A stretch of DNA of 11,324 nucleotides from an uncultured Prevotella sp. (GTDB lineage: Bacteria; Bacteroidota; Bacteroidia; Bacteroidales; Bacteroidaceae): assembly GCA_900770515.1 (NCBI GenBank), contig CAAHDP010000157.1, positions 1-11,324 on the forward strand. The letters are read 5' to 3'. The position numbers and the translations under genes were made by a program. Of the stretch, positions 1-7,394 are shown piece after piece. Within the stretch, counting starts at the first letter, position 1; the number at the start of each line of letters is the position of its first letter. Below the pieces are notes generated by a model that saw only the letters and a program-made list of their open reading frames with translations, did no database searches and had not been told where the DNA came from.

Positions 1-9
1 ATATAACAG

Positions 10-1596
10 ATGAAAGAGATTGAAAGAAGAAGAACATTTGCCATCATTTCGCACCCTGATGCCGGTAAGACAACTTTGACCGAGAAGTTCCTGCTCTTCG
101 GTGGACAGATTCAGGTGGCAGGTGCCGTGAAAAATAATAAGATTCGTAAAACTGCCACTTCCGACTGGATGGATATTGAGAAACAGCGTGGTATCTCTGT
201 TTCTACTTCCGTAATGGAGTTCGATTATCTGCCAGATGGACAGACCGGTGAATCTTATAAGGTGAATATTCTCGATACTCCAGGTCACCAAGACTTCTGC
301 GAGGATACTTACCGTACCCTCACAGCTGTAGATTCTGCCATCATCGTGGTTGATTCAGCCAAAGGTGTGGAGGCACAGACCCGCAAGCTGATGGAAGTGT
401 GCCGCATGCGCAATACTCCTGTTATCATCTTTATCAATAAGATGGACCGTGAAGGTCGCGATCCATTTGATGTTCTTGATGAACTGGAGGAGGAATTGAA
501 GATTCATGTTCGCCCATTGTCTTGGCCTATCGGTCAGGGCGCTCGTTTCAAGGGTGTTTACAATATCTATGAGCATCAGCTCAACCTTTTCACACCTAAC
601 AAGCAGCGTGTAACAGAGAAGGTAGAGGTGGATGTGCAGTCTCAGGAACTCGATGAACGAGTAGGTGAGCGCGAGGCAAGCCAGTTGCGCGAGGAGCTGG
701 AACTGGTGGATGGCGTTTATCCAGAGTTTGATGTGGAGACCTATCGTTCAGCCGAGGTTGCTCCGGTATTCTTCGGTTCTGCGTTGAATAACTTCGGTGT
801 GCAGGAGCTTTTGGACTGTTTCGTACAGATTGCCCCATCACCAAAGCCAACCAAGGCAGAAGAGCGCTTGGTAGAGCCTGAGGAAGCAAAGTTCACCGGT
901 TTCATCTTCAAGATTACAGCCAATATCGACCCTAATCACCGTTCTTGCATCGCATTCTGCAAAATCTGCTCAGGTAAGTTTGTGCGCAACCAGCCTTACT
1001 ATCATGTGCGTCTTGATAAGACAGTGAGATTCTCTTCGCCAACCCAGTTCATGGCGCAACGCAAGAGCACCATAGACGAGGCTTATCCTGGCGACATCGT
1101 AGGTTTACCGGATAACGGCATCTTCAAAATAGGCGATACCCTTACCGAGGGCGAGAAGATTCACTTCCGTGGATTGCCATCGTTCTCACCACTTCTCTTC
1201 AAGTACATTGAGAACGATGATCCAATGAAGAGTAAACAGTTCCAAAAAGGATTGGAGCAGCTGATGAATGAGGGTGTGGCTCAGTTGTTTGTCAACCAGT
1301 TCAACGGCCGTCGCATCGTAGGTACTGTGGGGCAGCTTCAGTTTGAGGTAATCCAATATCGCTTGGAAAACGAGTACAATGCCAAGTGTCGCTGGGAGCC
1401 TGTTCACTTGCACAAGGCATGCTGGATTGAGGCAGACGACGAGAAGGAGCTGGAGAACTTCAAGAAGCGCAAGTATCAGTATATGGCAAAGGATATCGAG
1501 GGGCGTGACGTGTTCCTCGCCGATTCTGGTTATGTATTGAGCATGGCTCAGCAGGATTTTGAACATATCAAGTTCCACTTTACATCAGAATTCTAA
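10..1596 (+). CDS. prfC: Peptide chain release factor 3 (RF3), GTPase
   Basis: RF3 is the cytoplasmic translational GTPase that removes RF1/RF2 from the ribosome after peptide release. The 528-residue product matches the usual length (about 529 in E. coli). Visible G motifs: P-loop SHPDAGKTT near residues 14-22, switch I RGISV at 60-64, DTPGHQDF at 89-96, NKMD at 143-146 and GSA at 256-258. The SHPDAGKT loop and RGISVSTS switch are typical of RF3 rather than EF-G or LepA. The region after about residue 290 fits the RF3 domain II/III pattern, with a conserved GQLQFEV stretch. The ATG at 10 gives a full N-terminus, beginning directly with the GTPase domain. Only nine bases precede it, so its promoter lies outside the window. 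The ClC gene starts 22 bases after its stop, which suggests co-transcription. Confidence 0.97.
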   Translation: MKEIERRRTFAIISHPDAGKTTLTEKFLLFGGQIQVAGAVKNNKIRKTATSDWMDIEKQRGISVSTSVMEFDYLPDGQTGESYKVNILDTPGHQDFCEDTYRTLTAVDSAIIVVDSAKGVEAQTRKLMEVCRMRNTPVIIFINKMDREGRDPFDVLDELEEELKIHVRPLSWPIGQGARFKGVYNIYEHQLNLFTPNKQRVTEKVEVDVQSQELDERVGEREASQLREELELVDGVYPEFDVETYRSAEVAPVFFGSALNNFGVQELLDCFVQIAPSPKPTKAEERLVEPEEAKFTGFIFKITANIDPNHRSCIAFCKICSGKFVRNQPYYHVRLDKTVRFSSPTQFMAQRKSTIDEAYPGDIVGLPDNGIFKIGDTLTEGEKIHFRGLPSFSPLLFKYIENDDPMKSKQFQKGLEQLMNEGVAQLFVNQFNGRRIVGTVGQLQFEVIQYRLENEYNAKCRWEPVHLHKACWIEADDEKELENFKKRKYQYMAKDIEGRDVFLADSGYVLSMAQQDFEHIKFHFTSEF

Positions 1597-1618
1597 AATA
1601 TATTATCAATAGATTGTA

Positions 1619-3424
1619 ATGGATGAAGAGTTAACAGGATACAAACAGAGCTGGATGGCGAAGCTGGTTGCCTGGCAGAAGGAGCATATTTCCGATAGGC
1701 AGATGACCTTGATTCTCGCTTTTCTTATAGGTCTGCTCGCTTCGGTAGCAGGCTTCTTCTTGCATGCCATCGTGCATGAGATACAGTTTTTGCTCACGTC
1801 AGGGTTCCAGCAGGGCACCTATAATCTGCTCTTCCTGCTATTCCCTATCGTGGGTATCTATCTTACATCGCTATTTATAAAATATGTTGTGCGCGACAAT
1901 ATCTCGCATGGTATAACAAGAGTACTTTATGCCATCTCTACCAAGAATTCCCGACTCAAGGGACATAATTGCTGGTCGTCAGTTGTGGCATCTGGTATTA
2001 CTATTGGTTTCGGCGGTTCCGTAGGAGCCGAGGCACCTATTGTTCTGACGGGTTCTGCTATCGGTTCTAACCTGGGACAGATTTTCCGTATGGACAAGAA
2101 GACGATGATGCTTCTGGTGGGATGTGGGGCCAGCGCCGCCATTGCAGGCGTGTTCAAGGCACCGATAGCCGGACTTGTGTTCACTCTTGAGGTGCTGATG
2201 GTGGATTTGAGCATGGCATCTCTCCTGCCAATCCTGATTTCGTGCGTTACAGCCACTTGTTTCACCTATATTTTCAGTGGTGACAGTTCGCTGTTTGACT
2301 TTACGCTGACCAATCCTTGGGAGCTTGACCGCACCCCAGCGTGCATCCTGTTGGGTGTGTTCTGCGGACTGGTGAGTCTCTATTTCATGCGCACCATGTC
2401 AATCTGTGAGGGCTTTTTCGGCAAGCTGAATCAGTATCCATACGCTAAGTTACTGTTTGGTGGACTTATCCTCAGTACGCTCATCTTCTTCTTCCCTTCG
2501 CTCTATGGCGAGGGCTATTCTGCAGTGAATATCCTACTCAAGGGAAGCAATGAGGCAGAGTGGGGGCAGGTGATGAACCGTTCGCTGTTCTCTGGTCAGA
2601 ATAATCTGCTCATCTTCTATATAGCGCTGGTCACCTTTACCAAGGTATTTGCCACTTCGGCAACCAATGGTAGTGGCGGTTGCGGTGGAACCTTTGCCCC
2701 TTCGCTCTTTATCGGCGGATTTGCGGGCTTCCTCTTTGCCCGCCTGTGGAATGTCTATCAGGTAGGCGTTCATGTGCCTGAGCAGAACTTTGCGCTGATG
2801 GGTATGGCTGGTCTGATTACGGGCGTGATGCATGCTCCGTTGACGGGCATCTTCCTCATCGCCGAACTCACGGGCGGCTATCAGCTCTTCATGCCGCTGA
2901 TGATCGTGTGCATCTCTTCCTTGCTCACCATCAGCATCTTCGAGAGCCATAGCATCTACGCCCTGCGACTGGCTAGGGAGGGCAAGCTGCTCACTCACCA
3001 CGTAGACCGTTCTGCGCTTACGCTGATGAGCATGCAGAGCATGGTTGAGAAGGATTACCACGCCATCAGTCCAGATCTGCCGATGAGCAAGCTGGTGAGC
3101 GAGATTTCGAGAAGCAACAACAACTTCCTGCCTGTATTGAACGATGCGGGGGTATTGGAAGGTGTAATTGATATCACCCGCCTCCGTCATATCATCTTCC
3201 GCACGGAACTGTATCATCACTTCAAGGTAAGTCAGTTGATGATTCTGCCTTCTGCTACTCTGAGCGAGAACGAGCCTATGGACGAGGTGATGGCTAAATT
3301 CGACAAGACCGATGCAGCCCAGTTGCCAGTGGTAGATGTAAACGGTGTACTGAAGGGCTATATCAGTAGAACCAAGATTTACGAGGTATATCGCAAAATT
3401 GTTGCGGATATGTCGGCAGAATAA
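1619..3424 (+). CDS. ClC-family chloride channel/transporter with C-terminal CBS pair
   Basis: This inner-membrane anion channel or Cl-/H+ antiporter has 601 residues. About residues 28-450 form the multi-helix ClC pore, and about 465-595 hold two CBS domains, which usually bind adenine nucleotides and gate the pore. Selectivity elements can be placed by hand. SHGIT (96-100) corresponds to GSGIP, GAEAP (136-140) carries the gating glutamate E138, GTFAP (357-361) matches GxFxP, and Y447 in SIYALR is the likely central tyrosine. At the position matching the internal proton glutamate (E203 of the E. coli protein) I read V192 after E191, so proton coupling is uncertain. The ATG at 1619 puts a short hydrophilic segment before the first helix. 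It lies 22 bases after prfC and probably shares its transcript. Physiological role (acid resistance, volume or anion balance) is inference. Confidence 0.95.
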   Translation: MDEELTGYKQSWMAKLVAWQKEHISDRQMTLILAFLIGLLASVAGFFLHAIVHEIQFLLTSGFQQGTYNLLFLLFPIVGIYLTSLFIKYVVRDNISHGITRVLYAISTKNSRLKGHNCWSSVVASGITIGFGGSVGAEAPIVLTGSAIGSNLGQIFRMDKKTMMLLVGCGASAAIAGVFKAPIAGLVFTLEVLMVDLSMASLLPILISCVTATCFTYIFSGDSSLFDFTLTNPWELDRTPACILLGVFCGLVSLYFMRTMSICEGFFGKLNQYPYAKLLFGGLILSTLIFFFPSLYGEGYSAVNILLKGSNEAEWGQVMNRSLFSGQNNLLIFYIALVTFTKVFATSATNGSGGCGGTFAPSLFIGGFAGFLFARLWNVYQVGVHVPEQNFALMGMAGLITGVMHAPLTGIFLIAELTGGYQLFMPLMIVCISSLLTISIFESHSIYALRLAREGKLLTHHVDRSALTLMSMQSMVEKDYHAISPDLPMSKLVSEISRSNNNFLPVLNDAGVLEGVIDITRLRHIIFRTELYHHFKVSQLMILPSATLSENEPMDEVMAKFDKTDAAQLPVVDVNGVLKGYISRTKIYEVYRKIVADMSAE

Positions 3425-3431
3425 GGTAAGT

Positions 3432-3480
3432 TAAGAACTGAGAGAATTAAGTGAAGAGTGAAGAACGAAGAGTGATGAAT
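3432..3480 (+). repeat. Degenerate 7-bp periodic repeat upstream of fmt
   Basis: Seven consecutive heptamers can be laid out without gaps: TAAGAAC, TGAGAGA, ATTAAGT, GAAGAGT, GAAGAAC, GAAGAGT, GATGAAT. The last four are clearly related and the first three are more decayed. The array lies in the 95-base gap between the ClC stop and the fmt start. I see no TAnnTTTG box and no hairpin with a T-run in this gap. Function is unknown. Confidence 0.6.
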
Positions 3481-3519
3481 TCATCGGCTTTGCTGGTTTA
3501 AACTTCAAATATTATTTTT

Positions 3520-4587
3520 ATGGAGAAGAAAGACTTAAGAATCGTTTTCATGGGAACTCCGGAGTTTGCGGTGGAATCCCTCAAGCGCCTGGTAGAAGGC
3601 GGATATAATGTTGTGGCTGTGGTTACTCAGCCAGACAAGCCTGTGGGCAGACATCAGGATACGTTGCAGCCTTCTCAGGTGAAGCAGTATGCTGTAGAGC
3701 ACGGTTTGCCGGTATTGCAGCCAGTGAAGATGAAGGACCCTGAGTTTGTAGAGCAGCTTCGCTCTTATCAGGCAGACTTGCAGGTGGTAGTGGCTTTCCG
3801 TATGTTGCCTGAAGTGGTTTGGTCGATGCCTAAGTTTGGCACCTTCAATGTTCATGCTGCTCTCCTGCCACAGTATCGTGGCGCTGCCCCAATAAACTGG
3901 GCTGTGATCAATGGCGAGAAGGAGACGGGAGTTACTACATTCTTCCTCGATCATGACATCGACACAGGTCGCATCATCATGCAGAAGCGCTTCCCGATTC
4001 CTGAGAGCGCAAATGTGGAATATGTCTACGATGGACTGATGTACTTGGGAGCCGAGTTGGCGCTCGAAACCGTTGATGCACTCATCGCAGCAGATGGAAA
4101 GATAGAATCCATGCCTCAGGAAAAGCTGATAGGCGAGGGCGTGGAATTGAAGTCTGCGCCAAAGATTTTCAAGGAAACCTGCCGTATCGACTTCCACAAG
4201 CCAGTTAAGCAGGTATATGATTTTATCCGTGGCCTCTCGCCTTATCCAGGCGCTTGGACTGAAATCAAGAAGAAGGAGCCTGTTATCATCTTTGAGGATG
4301 CTGATGGCGAAATGCCTGACCCAACTGCTCATCCTGCACAGCAAAAGAGTGCAGCCAAGATTCAGGTGCTGAAGATTTTCAAGTCAAGTATCACCGAGTT
4401 CCATCGTGGTATGGCGCCTGTTGGTTCCTTGCGTGTTTTCGAGAAGAAGTTGCAGGTAGCATGTCTTGACTATTGGCTCAATATCCAGGAGCTTCAGCTT
4501 TCCGGCAAGAAGCGTATGGATGCTGCTGCTTTCCTTAATGGCATGAAGGATATCGCCTATTATGAATGCCAAAAGGCTCAGGAATAA
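3520..4587 (+). CDS. fmt: Methionyl-tRNA formyltransferase
   Basis: Fmt formylates the amino group of initiator Met-tRNA with 10-formyl-tetrahydrofolate, in the cytoplasm. The N-terminal formyltransferase domain (about 5-205) starts with RIVFMGTPEFAV and carries the catalytic set N110 and H112 (NVHAALLPQYRGAAPINW) and D148 (LDHDIDTG). The C-terminal tRNA-binding domain (about 222-350) contains RGLSPYPGAW and the late LSGKKRMDAAAFLNG segment. At 355 residues it is longer than the E. coli enzyme (about 315). Much of the excess sits after the PYPGAW motif, near residues 250-285, a charged stretch rich in Lys, Glu, Asp, Pro and Ala. The ATG at 3520 follows an AT-rich leader with no obvious Shine-Dalgarno. 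A tsaC-type gene follows after 48 bases, so both may share a transcript that ends at 5278. Confidence 0.96.
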   Translation: MEKKDLRIVFMGTPEFAVESLKRLVEGGYNVVAVVTQPDKPVGRHQDTLQPSQVKQYAVEHGLPVLQPVKMKDPEFVEQLRSYQADLQVVVAFRMLPEVVWSMPKFGTFNVHAALLPQYRGAAPINWAVINGEKETGVTTFFLDHDIDTGRIIMQKRFPIPESANVEYVYDGLMYLGAELALETVDALIAADGKIESMPQEKLIGEGVELKSAPKIFKETCRIDFHKPVKQVYDFIRGLSPYPGAWTEIKKKEPVIIFEDADGEMPDPTAHPAQQKSAAKIQVLKIFKSSITEFHRGMAPVGSLRVFEKKLQVACLDYWLNIQELQLSGKKRMDAAAFLNGMKDIAYYECQKAQE

Positions 4588-4594
4588 TCATAAA

Positions 4595-4636
4595 GTTTAA
4601 TGTTTAAAGCTCAACGTAAAAAGTTCAAAGTAAAAA
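4595..4636 (+). repeat. Six degenerate heptamers abutting the tsaC start codon
   Basis: The fmt-tsaC gap reads as six gapless 7-base units: GTTTAAT, GTTTAAA, GCTCAAC, GTAAAAA, GTTCAAA, GTAAAAA. Each begins with G and is A/T-rich. The final A is the A of the preferred tsaC ATG (4636). The first unit creates an in-frame upstream ATG at 4600, whose translation would be a Lys/Phe-rich dozen residues encoded by the repeat itself. It has the same period as the array upstream of fmt, but a different sequence. Confidence 0.65.
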
Positions 4637-5208
4637 TGACACAAGAAGAAGATATTAAAAAGGCAGTAGAGTGTATGCGCAAGGGTGGCGTGATACTCTA
4701 TCCTACAGATACCGTCTGGGGTATTGGTTGCGATGCTACCAATCCAGAGGCGGTAAAGAAAGTATATGAAATCAAGAAGCGTGATGATTCTAAGGCGCTG
4801 ATCTGTCTGATTGATTCAGCTGACCGCATGGCTCGTTATTTCCGTAATGTGCCTCAGGTGGCTTGGGATTTCATCGATGCTGCCATGCCGGTGAAGCCTA
4901 CTACCATCATCCTTGATGATGCTACTGGCGTAGCCAATAATCTTGTGGCAGAGGATGGTTCGCTGGCTATGCGTGTAACTTACGAGGAGTTCAGCAAGCA
5001 GCTCTGTTATCGTTTTCAGAAGCCAATCGTCAGCACCAGCGCCAATGTGAGTGGTGAGCCTGCTGCTCAGAATTATCGCGATATTTCTCCAGAGATTCTC
5101 GAGGCTGTAGATTATGTCTGCTGGACCCGTCGCCAGGAGCATAAACCTCATCAGCCATCCAGCATTGTCAAGATTGGCAAGAACGGAGAGGTTAAGGTAA
5201 TAAGATAA
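4636..5208 (+). CDS. tsaC: Threonylcarbamoyl-AMP synthase (TsaC/Sua5/YrdC family)
   Basis: This enzyme makes L-threonylcarbamoyladenylate from threonine, bicarbonate and ATP, the first step of the t6A37 modification of ANN-decoding tRNAs. TsaB, TsaD and TsaE would complete the pathway and are not in this window. The YrdC domain fills the protein: GGVILYPTDTVWGIGCDA near residues 18-35, the Lys/Arg ligand segment KKRDDSKAL near 46-54, and STSANVSGEP near 132-141. From the ATG at 4636 it has 190 residues, the length of E. coli TsaC, with no Sua5 C-terminal domain. An in-frame ATG at 4600 would add 12 residues (MFKAQRKKFKVK), but these are encoded by an intergenic heptamer repeat and resemble no family N-terminus, so I prefer 4636. 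A distant YciO-like paralogue role is possible; the SxN motif and length favour TsaC. Confidence 0.9.
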   Translation: MTQEEDIKKAVECMRKGGVILYPTDTVWGIGCDATNPEAVKKVYEIKKRDDSKALICLIDSADRMARYFRNVPQVAWDFIDAAMPVKPTTIILDDATGVANNLVAEDGSLAMRVTYEEFSKQLCYRFQKPIVSTSANVSGEPAAQNYRDISPEILEAVDYVCWTRRQEHKPHQPSSIVKIGKNGEVKVIR

Positions 5209-5242
5209 ATCTGATAAAAATCTTTTTAATGATATTTATCTG

Positions 5243-5278
5243 GAGGGGATGTTCGTTGCGAATATTCCCTCTTTTTTT
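5243..5278 (+). terminator. Intrinsic terminator after tsaC
   Basis: A 13-bp stem (5243-5255 with 5259-5271, two G-T wobbles) closes on a 3-base loop TTG and is followed at once by seven T residues (5272-5278). It lies 34 bases after the tsaC stop and marks the likely end of the prfC-side transcription unit. Confidence 0.88.
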
Positions 5279-5316
5279 ATTCCTTCTCTTTTACAATCTT
5301 TCCATATAGTTTTTTA

Positions 5317-5375
5317 TCACTGTCACGTTTTTTCCATTTTTAAGGAATGAATAATAGGTAAAAGCGTGACAGTGA
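5317..5375. repeat. Long inverted repeat between convergent transcription units
   Basis: The outer arms TCACTGTCACG (5317-5327) and CGTGACAGTGA (5365-5375) are perfect 11-base complements. Pairing continues inward through a T-G wobble, four T-A pairs, one mismatch and two C-G pairs, leaving about 21 unpaired bases. The right arm runs into a hexamer tail, GTGACA GTGACA GTTACA, at 5366-5383. Neither strand has a long T-run directly after the hairpin, so it is not a standard terminator. It could be a dispersed extragenic palindrome, a protein-binding site or the remnant of a small mobile element. Confidence 0.65.
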
Positions 5376-5394
5376 CAGTTACAGTTTAAATTTC

Positions 5395-5410
5395 CGCATA
5401 TTGATATGCG
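5395..5410 (-). terminator. Small hairpin just past the OPT stop codon, possible weak terminator
   Basis: CGCATA and TATGCG (5395-5400 and 5405-5410) form a perfect 6-bp stem around a 4-base loop, flanked by AAATT and AATTT that can lengthen it with a small bulge. It lies four bases after the OPT stop codon on the minus strand. The T-rich stretch that follows on that strand is short and broken, so it would be a weak terminator at best; 3'-end protection is an alternative. Confidence 0.4.
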
Positions 5411-5414
5411 AATT

Positions 5415-7394
5415 TTATTTCTTCGTGGCTCTGATGAAGAAGCCTATCAGACAGATGTAAGCAATGAGCGAGCAAACTTCTGACATAGGGTTAACCCACC
5501 AGCTGTCTGCGATGCTTGCCTCAACGCCACCAAACTTCAACAGAGCGCTTACAACACCCATTAAGGCTCCACCGGCAATGAAACCGCTGGCGATGAGAGT
5601 ACCCTTTTCTCCACGCTCAGCATTCACCTTGGCATCCTTGCTGCGGGAGGTAACATACCAGTTGATGGTACCACCTACCAGCAGAGGAACGTTCAATTCC
5701 AATGGAATAAACATACCCAGAGCGAACGCCAATGCAGGAATCTTGAAGTAAGTAAGCACGATAGCAATCACAGCTCCGATGCCGTAGAGCACCCAAGGAG
5801 CACCTACACCGTTCATTAATGGGTCGATGACGGCAGCCATTGCGTTTGCCTGAGGAGCAGCGAGAGAGCCTGAGGCGAAACCGTAGGTCTCGTTCAGAAG
5901 CATCATCACACCGCCCACGGTAGCTGCACTCACCAAAGTGCCAAGGAACTTCCATCCTTCCTGCTTCTTAGGCGTAGTTCCTAGCCAGTAACCTATCTTC
6001 AAGTCGGTAATGAATGAGCCTGCTACAGATAGGGCTGTGCAAACCACACCACCCATAATCAATGCAGCCAGCATGCCGCCAGCGCCCTTCAAACCTACTG
6101 CCACCATCACTACGGAAGCGAAGATGAGCGTCATCAGAGTCATACCCGAAACAGGATTGGAACCCACGATGGCGATGGCATTGGCAGCCACTGTAGTAAA
6201 GAGGAAGGCGATGACAGCCACGAGCAGGATGGCGATAATGGCGAAGAGCAGATTGCCCTCCATCACGCCAAACCAGAAGAAGAGGAAGGTGACGAGGATG
6301 GTTACGAGCGAACCGATGGCAATAATCTTGAAAGAGATATCGCGCTGGGTGCGCTTCACGTTTTCATCTACCTCGCTCTTGCCCTTCAGTTCCTTGGCTG
6401 CCAGGCCTACGGCGCTCTTGATAATGCCCCAGCTCTTGATGATGCCGATGATACCAGCCATGGCGATACCACCGATACCGATGCTGCGGGCATAGGCACG
6501 GAAGATTTCCTCCGGACTCATCGCACCCACGGTCTTCACGATGCTAGGGTCCCATGCGCTGAGTACACTGTCATGAAAAATGATACTCATTCCTGGCACG
6601 ATCAACCACCATACCACGAGCGAACCCAGGCAGGTGAAGAAGGCGTATTTCAAACCGATGATGTAACCCAATCCCAATACGGCTGCACCTGTATTCACCT
6701 TGAATACGATTTTAGCCTTGTCTGCGAGATCGCATCCCAGACTTACCACACGGGAAGTGAAGTTTTCGTTCCACCATCCCAGGCTGGCTACGATGAAGTC
6801 GTAAAGGCCACCTACCAGTCCGGCGATGAGCAGGGGCTTAGCCTGGTCACCGCCCTTGGCTCCGCTTACCAGCACCTGCGTGGTGGCAGTAGCCTCAGGG
6901 AACGGATATTTTCCGTGCATGTCGCTTACGAAGTACTTGCGGAAAGGAATCAGAAACAGGATTCCCAATACACCTCCCAAAGCTGATGCCATGAAGATTT
7001 TCATAAACGAAGTGGTCATCTCCGGGTACTTGGCCTGCAGGATGTAGATGGCTGGCAGGGTGAAGATGGCTCCTGCCACTACGGCACCCGAGCAGGCTCC
7101 GATGCTCTGGATGATGACATTCTCGCCGAGTGCCTTGCTTCGCTTTGAAGCGGTACTTACGCCTACGGCGATGATGGCGATAGGGATGGCTGCTTCGAAC
7201 ACCTGACCCACCTTCAAGCCCAGATAGGCTGCGGCGGCAGAGAAAATGACCGCCATCACGATACCCCATGTTACCGACCAGCCGTTCACCTCAGGATAAA
7301 CCTTGTTTGGCGACATCAGCGGCTTATATTCCTCCCCGTCCTTGAGTTCGCGGAATGCGTTCTCGGGGAGCTGCAAATTTTCTTTTTCTTCCAT
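5415..7394 (-). CDS. OPT-family oligopeptide transporter
   Basis: This polytopic inner-membrane carrier belongs to the OPT superfamily, whose members take up small peptides or metal-chelate compounds by proton coupling. The 659-residue product begins with about 35 hydrophilic residues, then many hydrophobic segments. Recognisable features: VTWGIVMAVIFSAAAAYLGLKVGQ near 41-64, the KYPFPEATATTQVL loop near 162-175, and GSNPVSGMTLMTL near 411-423, all diagnostic of bacterial OPT proteins. A charged cytosolic-looking loop (about 334-355) splits two hydrophobic halves. The start ATG overlaps the stop codon of the aldose epimerase gene by one base (TAATG), so it is probably translated by coupling from that transcript. 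Substrate cannot be told from sequence. Partnership with a sugar mutarotase is not an obvious one. Confidence 0.93.
   Translation of the reverse strand: MEEKENLQLPENAFRELKDGEEYKPLMSPNKVYPEVNGWSVTWGIVMAVIFSAAAAYLGLKVGQVFEAAIPIAIIAVGVSTASKRSKALGENVIIQSIGACSGAVVAGAIFTLPAIYILQAKYPEMTTSFMKIFMASALGGVLGILFLIPFRKYFVSDMHGKYPFPEATATTQVLVSGAKGGDQAKPLLIAGLVGGLYDFIVASLGWWNENFTSRVVSLGCDLADKAKIVFKVNTGAAVLGLGYIIGLKYAFFTCLGSLVVWWLIVPGMSIIFHDSVLSAWDPSIVKTVGAMSPEEIFRAYARSIGIGGIAMAGIIGIIKSWGIIKSAVGLAAKELKGKSEVDENVKRTQRDISFKIIAIGSLVTILVTFLFFWFGVMEGNLLFAIIAILLVAVIAFLFTTVAANAIAIVGSNPVSGMTLMTLIFASVVMVAVGLKGAGGMLAALIMGGVVCTALSVAGSFITDLKIGYWLGTTPKKQEGWKFLGTLVSAATVGGVMMLLNETYGFASGSLAAPQANAMAAVIDPLMNGVGAPWVLYGIGAVIAIVLTYFKIPALAFALGMFIPLELNVPLLVGGTINWYVTSRSKDAKVNAERGEKGTLIASGFIAGGALMGVVSALLKFGGVEASIADSWWVNPMSEVCSLIAYICLIGFFIRATKK

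Noticed and set aside
2534..3220. Open frame of 228 codons on the minus strand inside the ClC gene
   Set aside because: It lies wholly antisense to a well-supported ClC gene, its translation is rich in His, Gln, Arg and Glu without any recognisable domain, and no promoter or leader is visible.
3535..4344. Open frame of 269 codons on the minus strand inside fmt
   Set aside because: Fmt is certain on the other strand with all catalytic residues. The antisense translation shows no family pattern and is best explained by codon bias of the real gene.
4600..4635. N-terminal extension of TsaC from the ATG at 4600
   Set aside because: The extra 12 codons are translated heptamer repeat; starting at 4636 gives the 190-residue family length.
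5209..5414. A small gene or RNA gene in the gap between tsaC and OPT
   Set aside because: The only ATG-started frames are a few codons long, and no promoter box is visible. The gap is accounted for by the terminator, the inverted repeat and the small hairpin.
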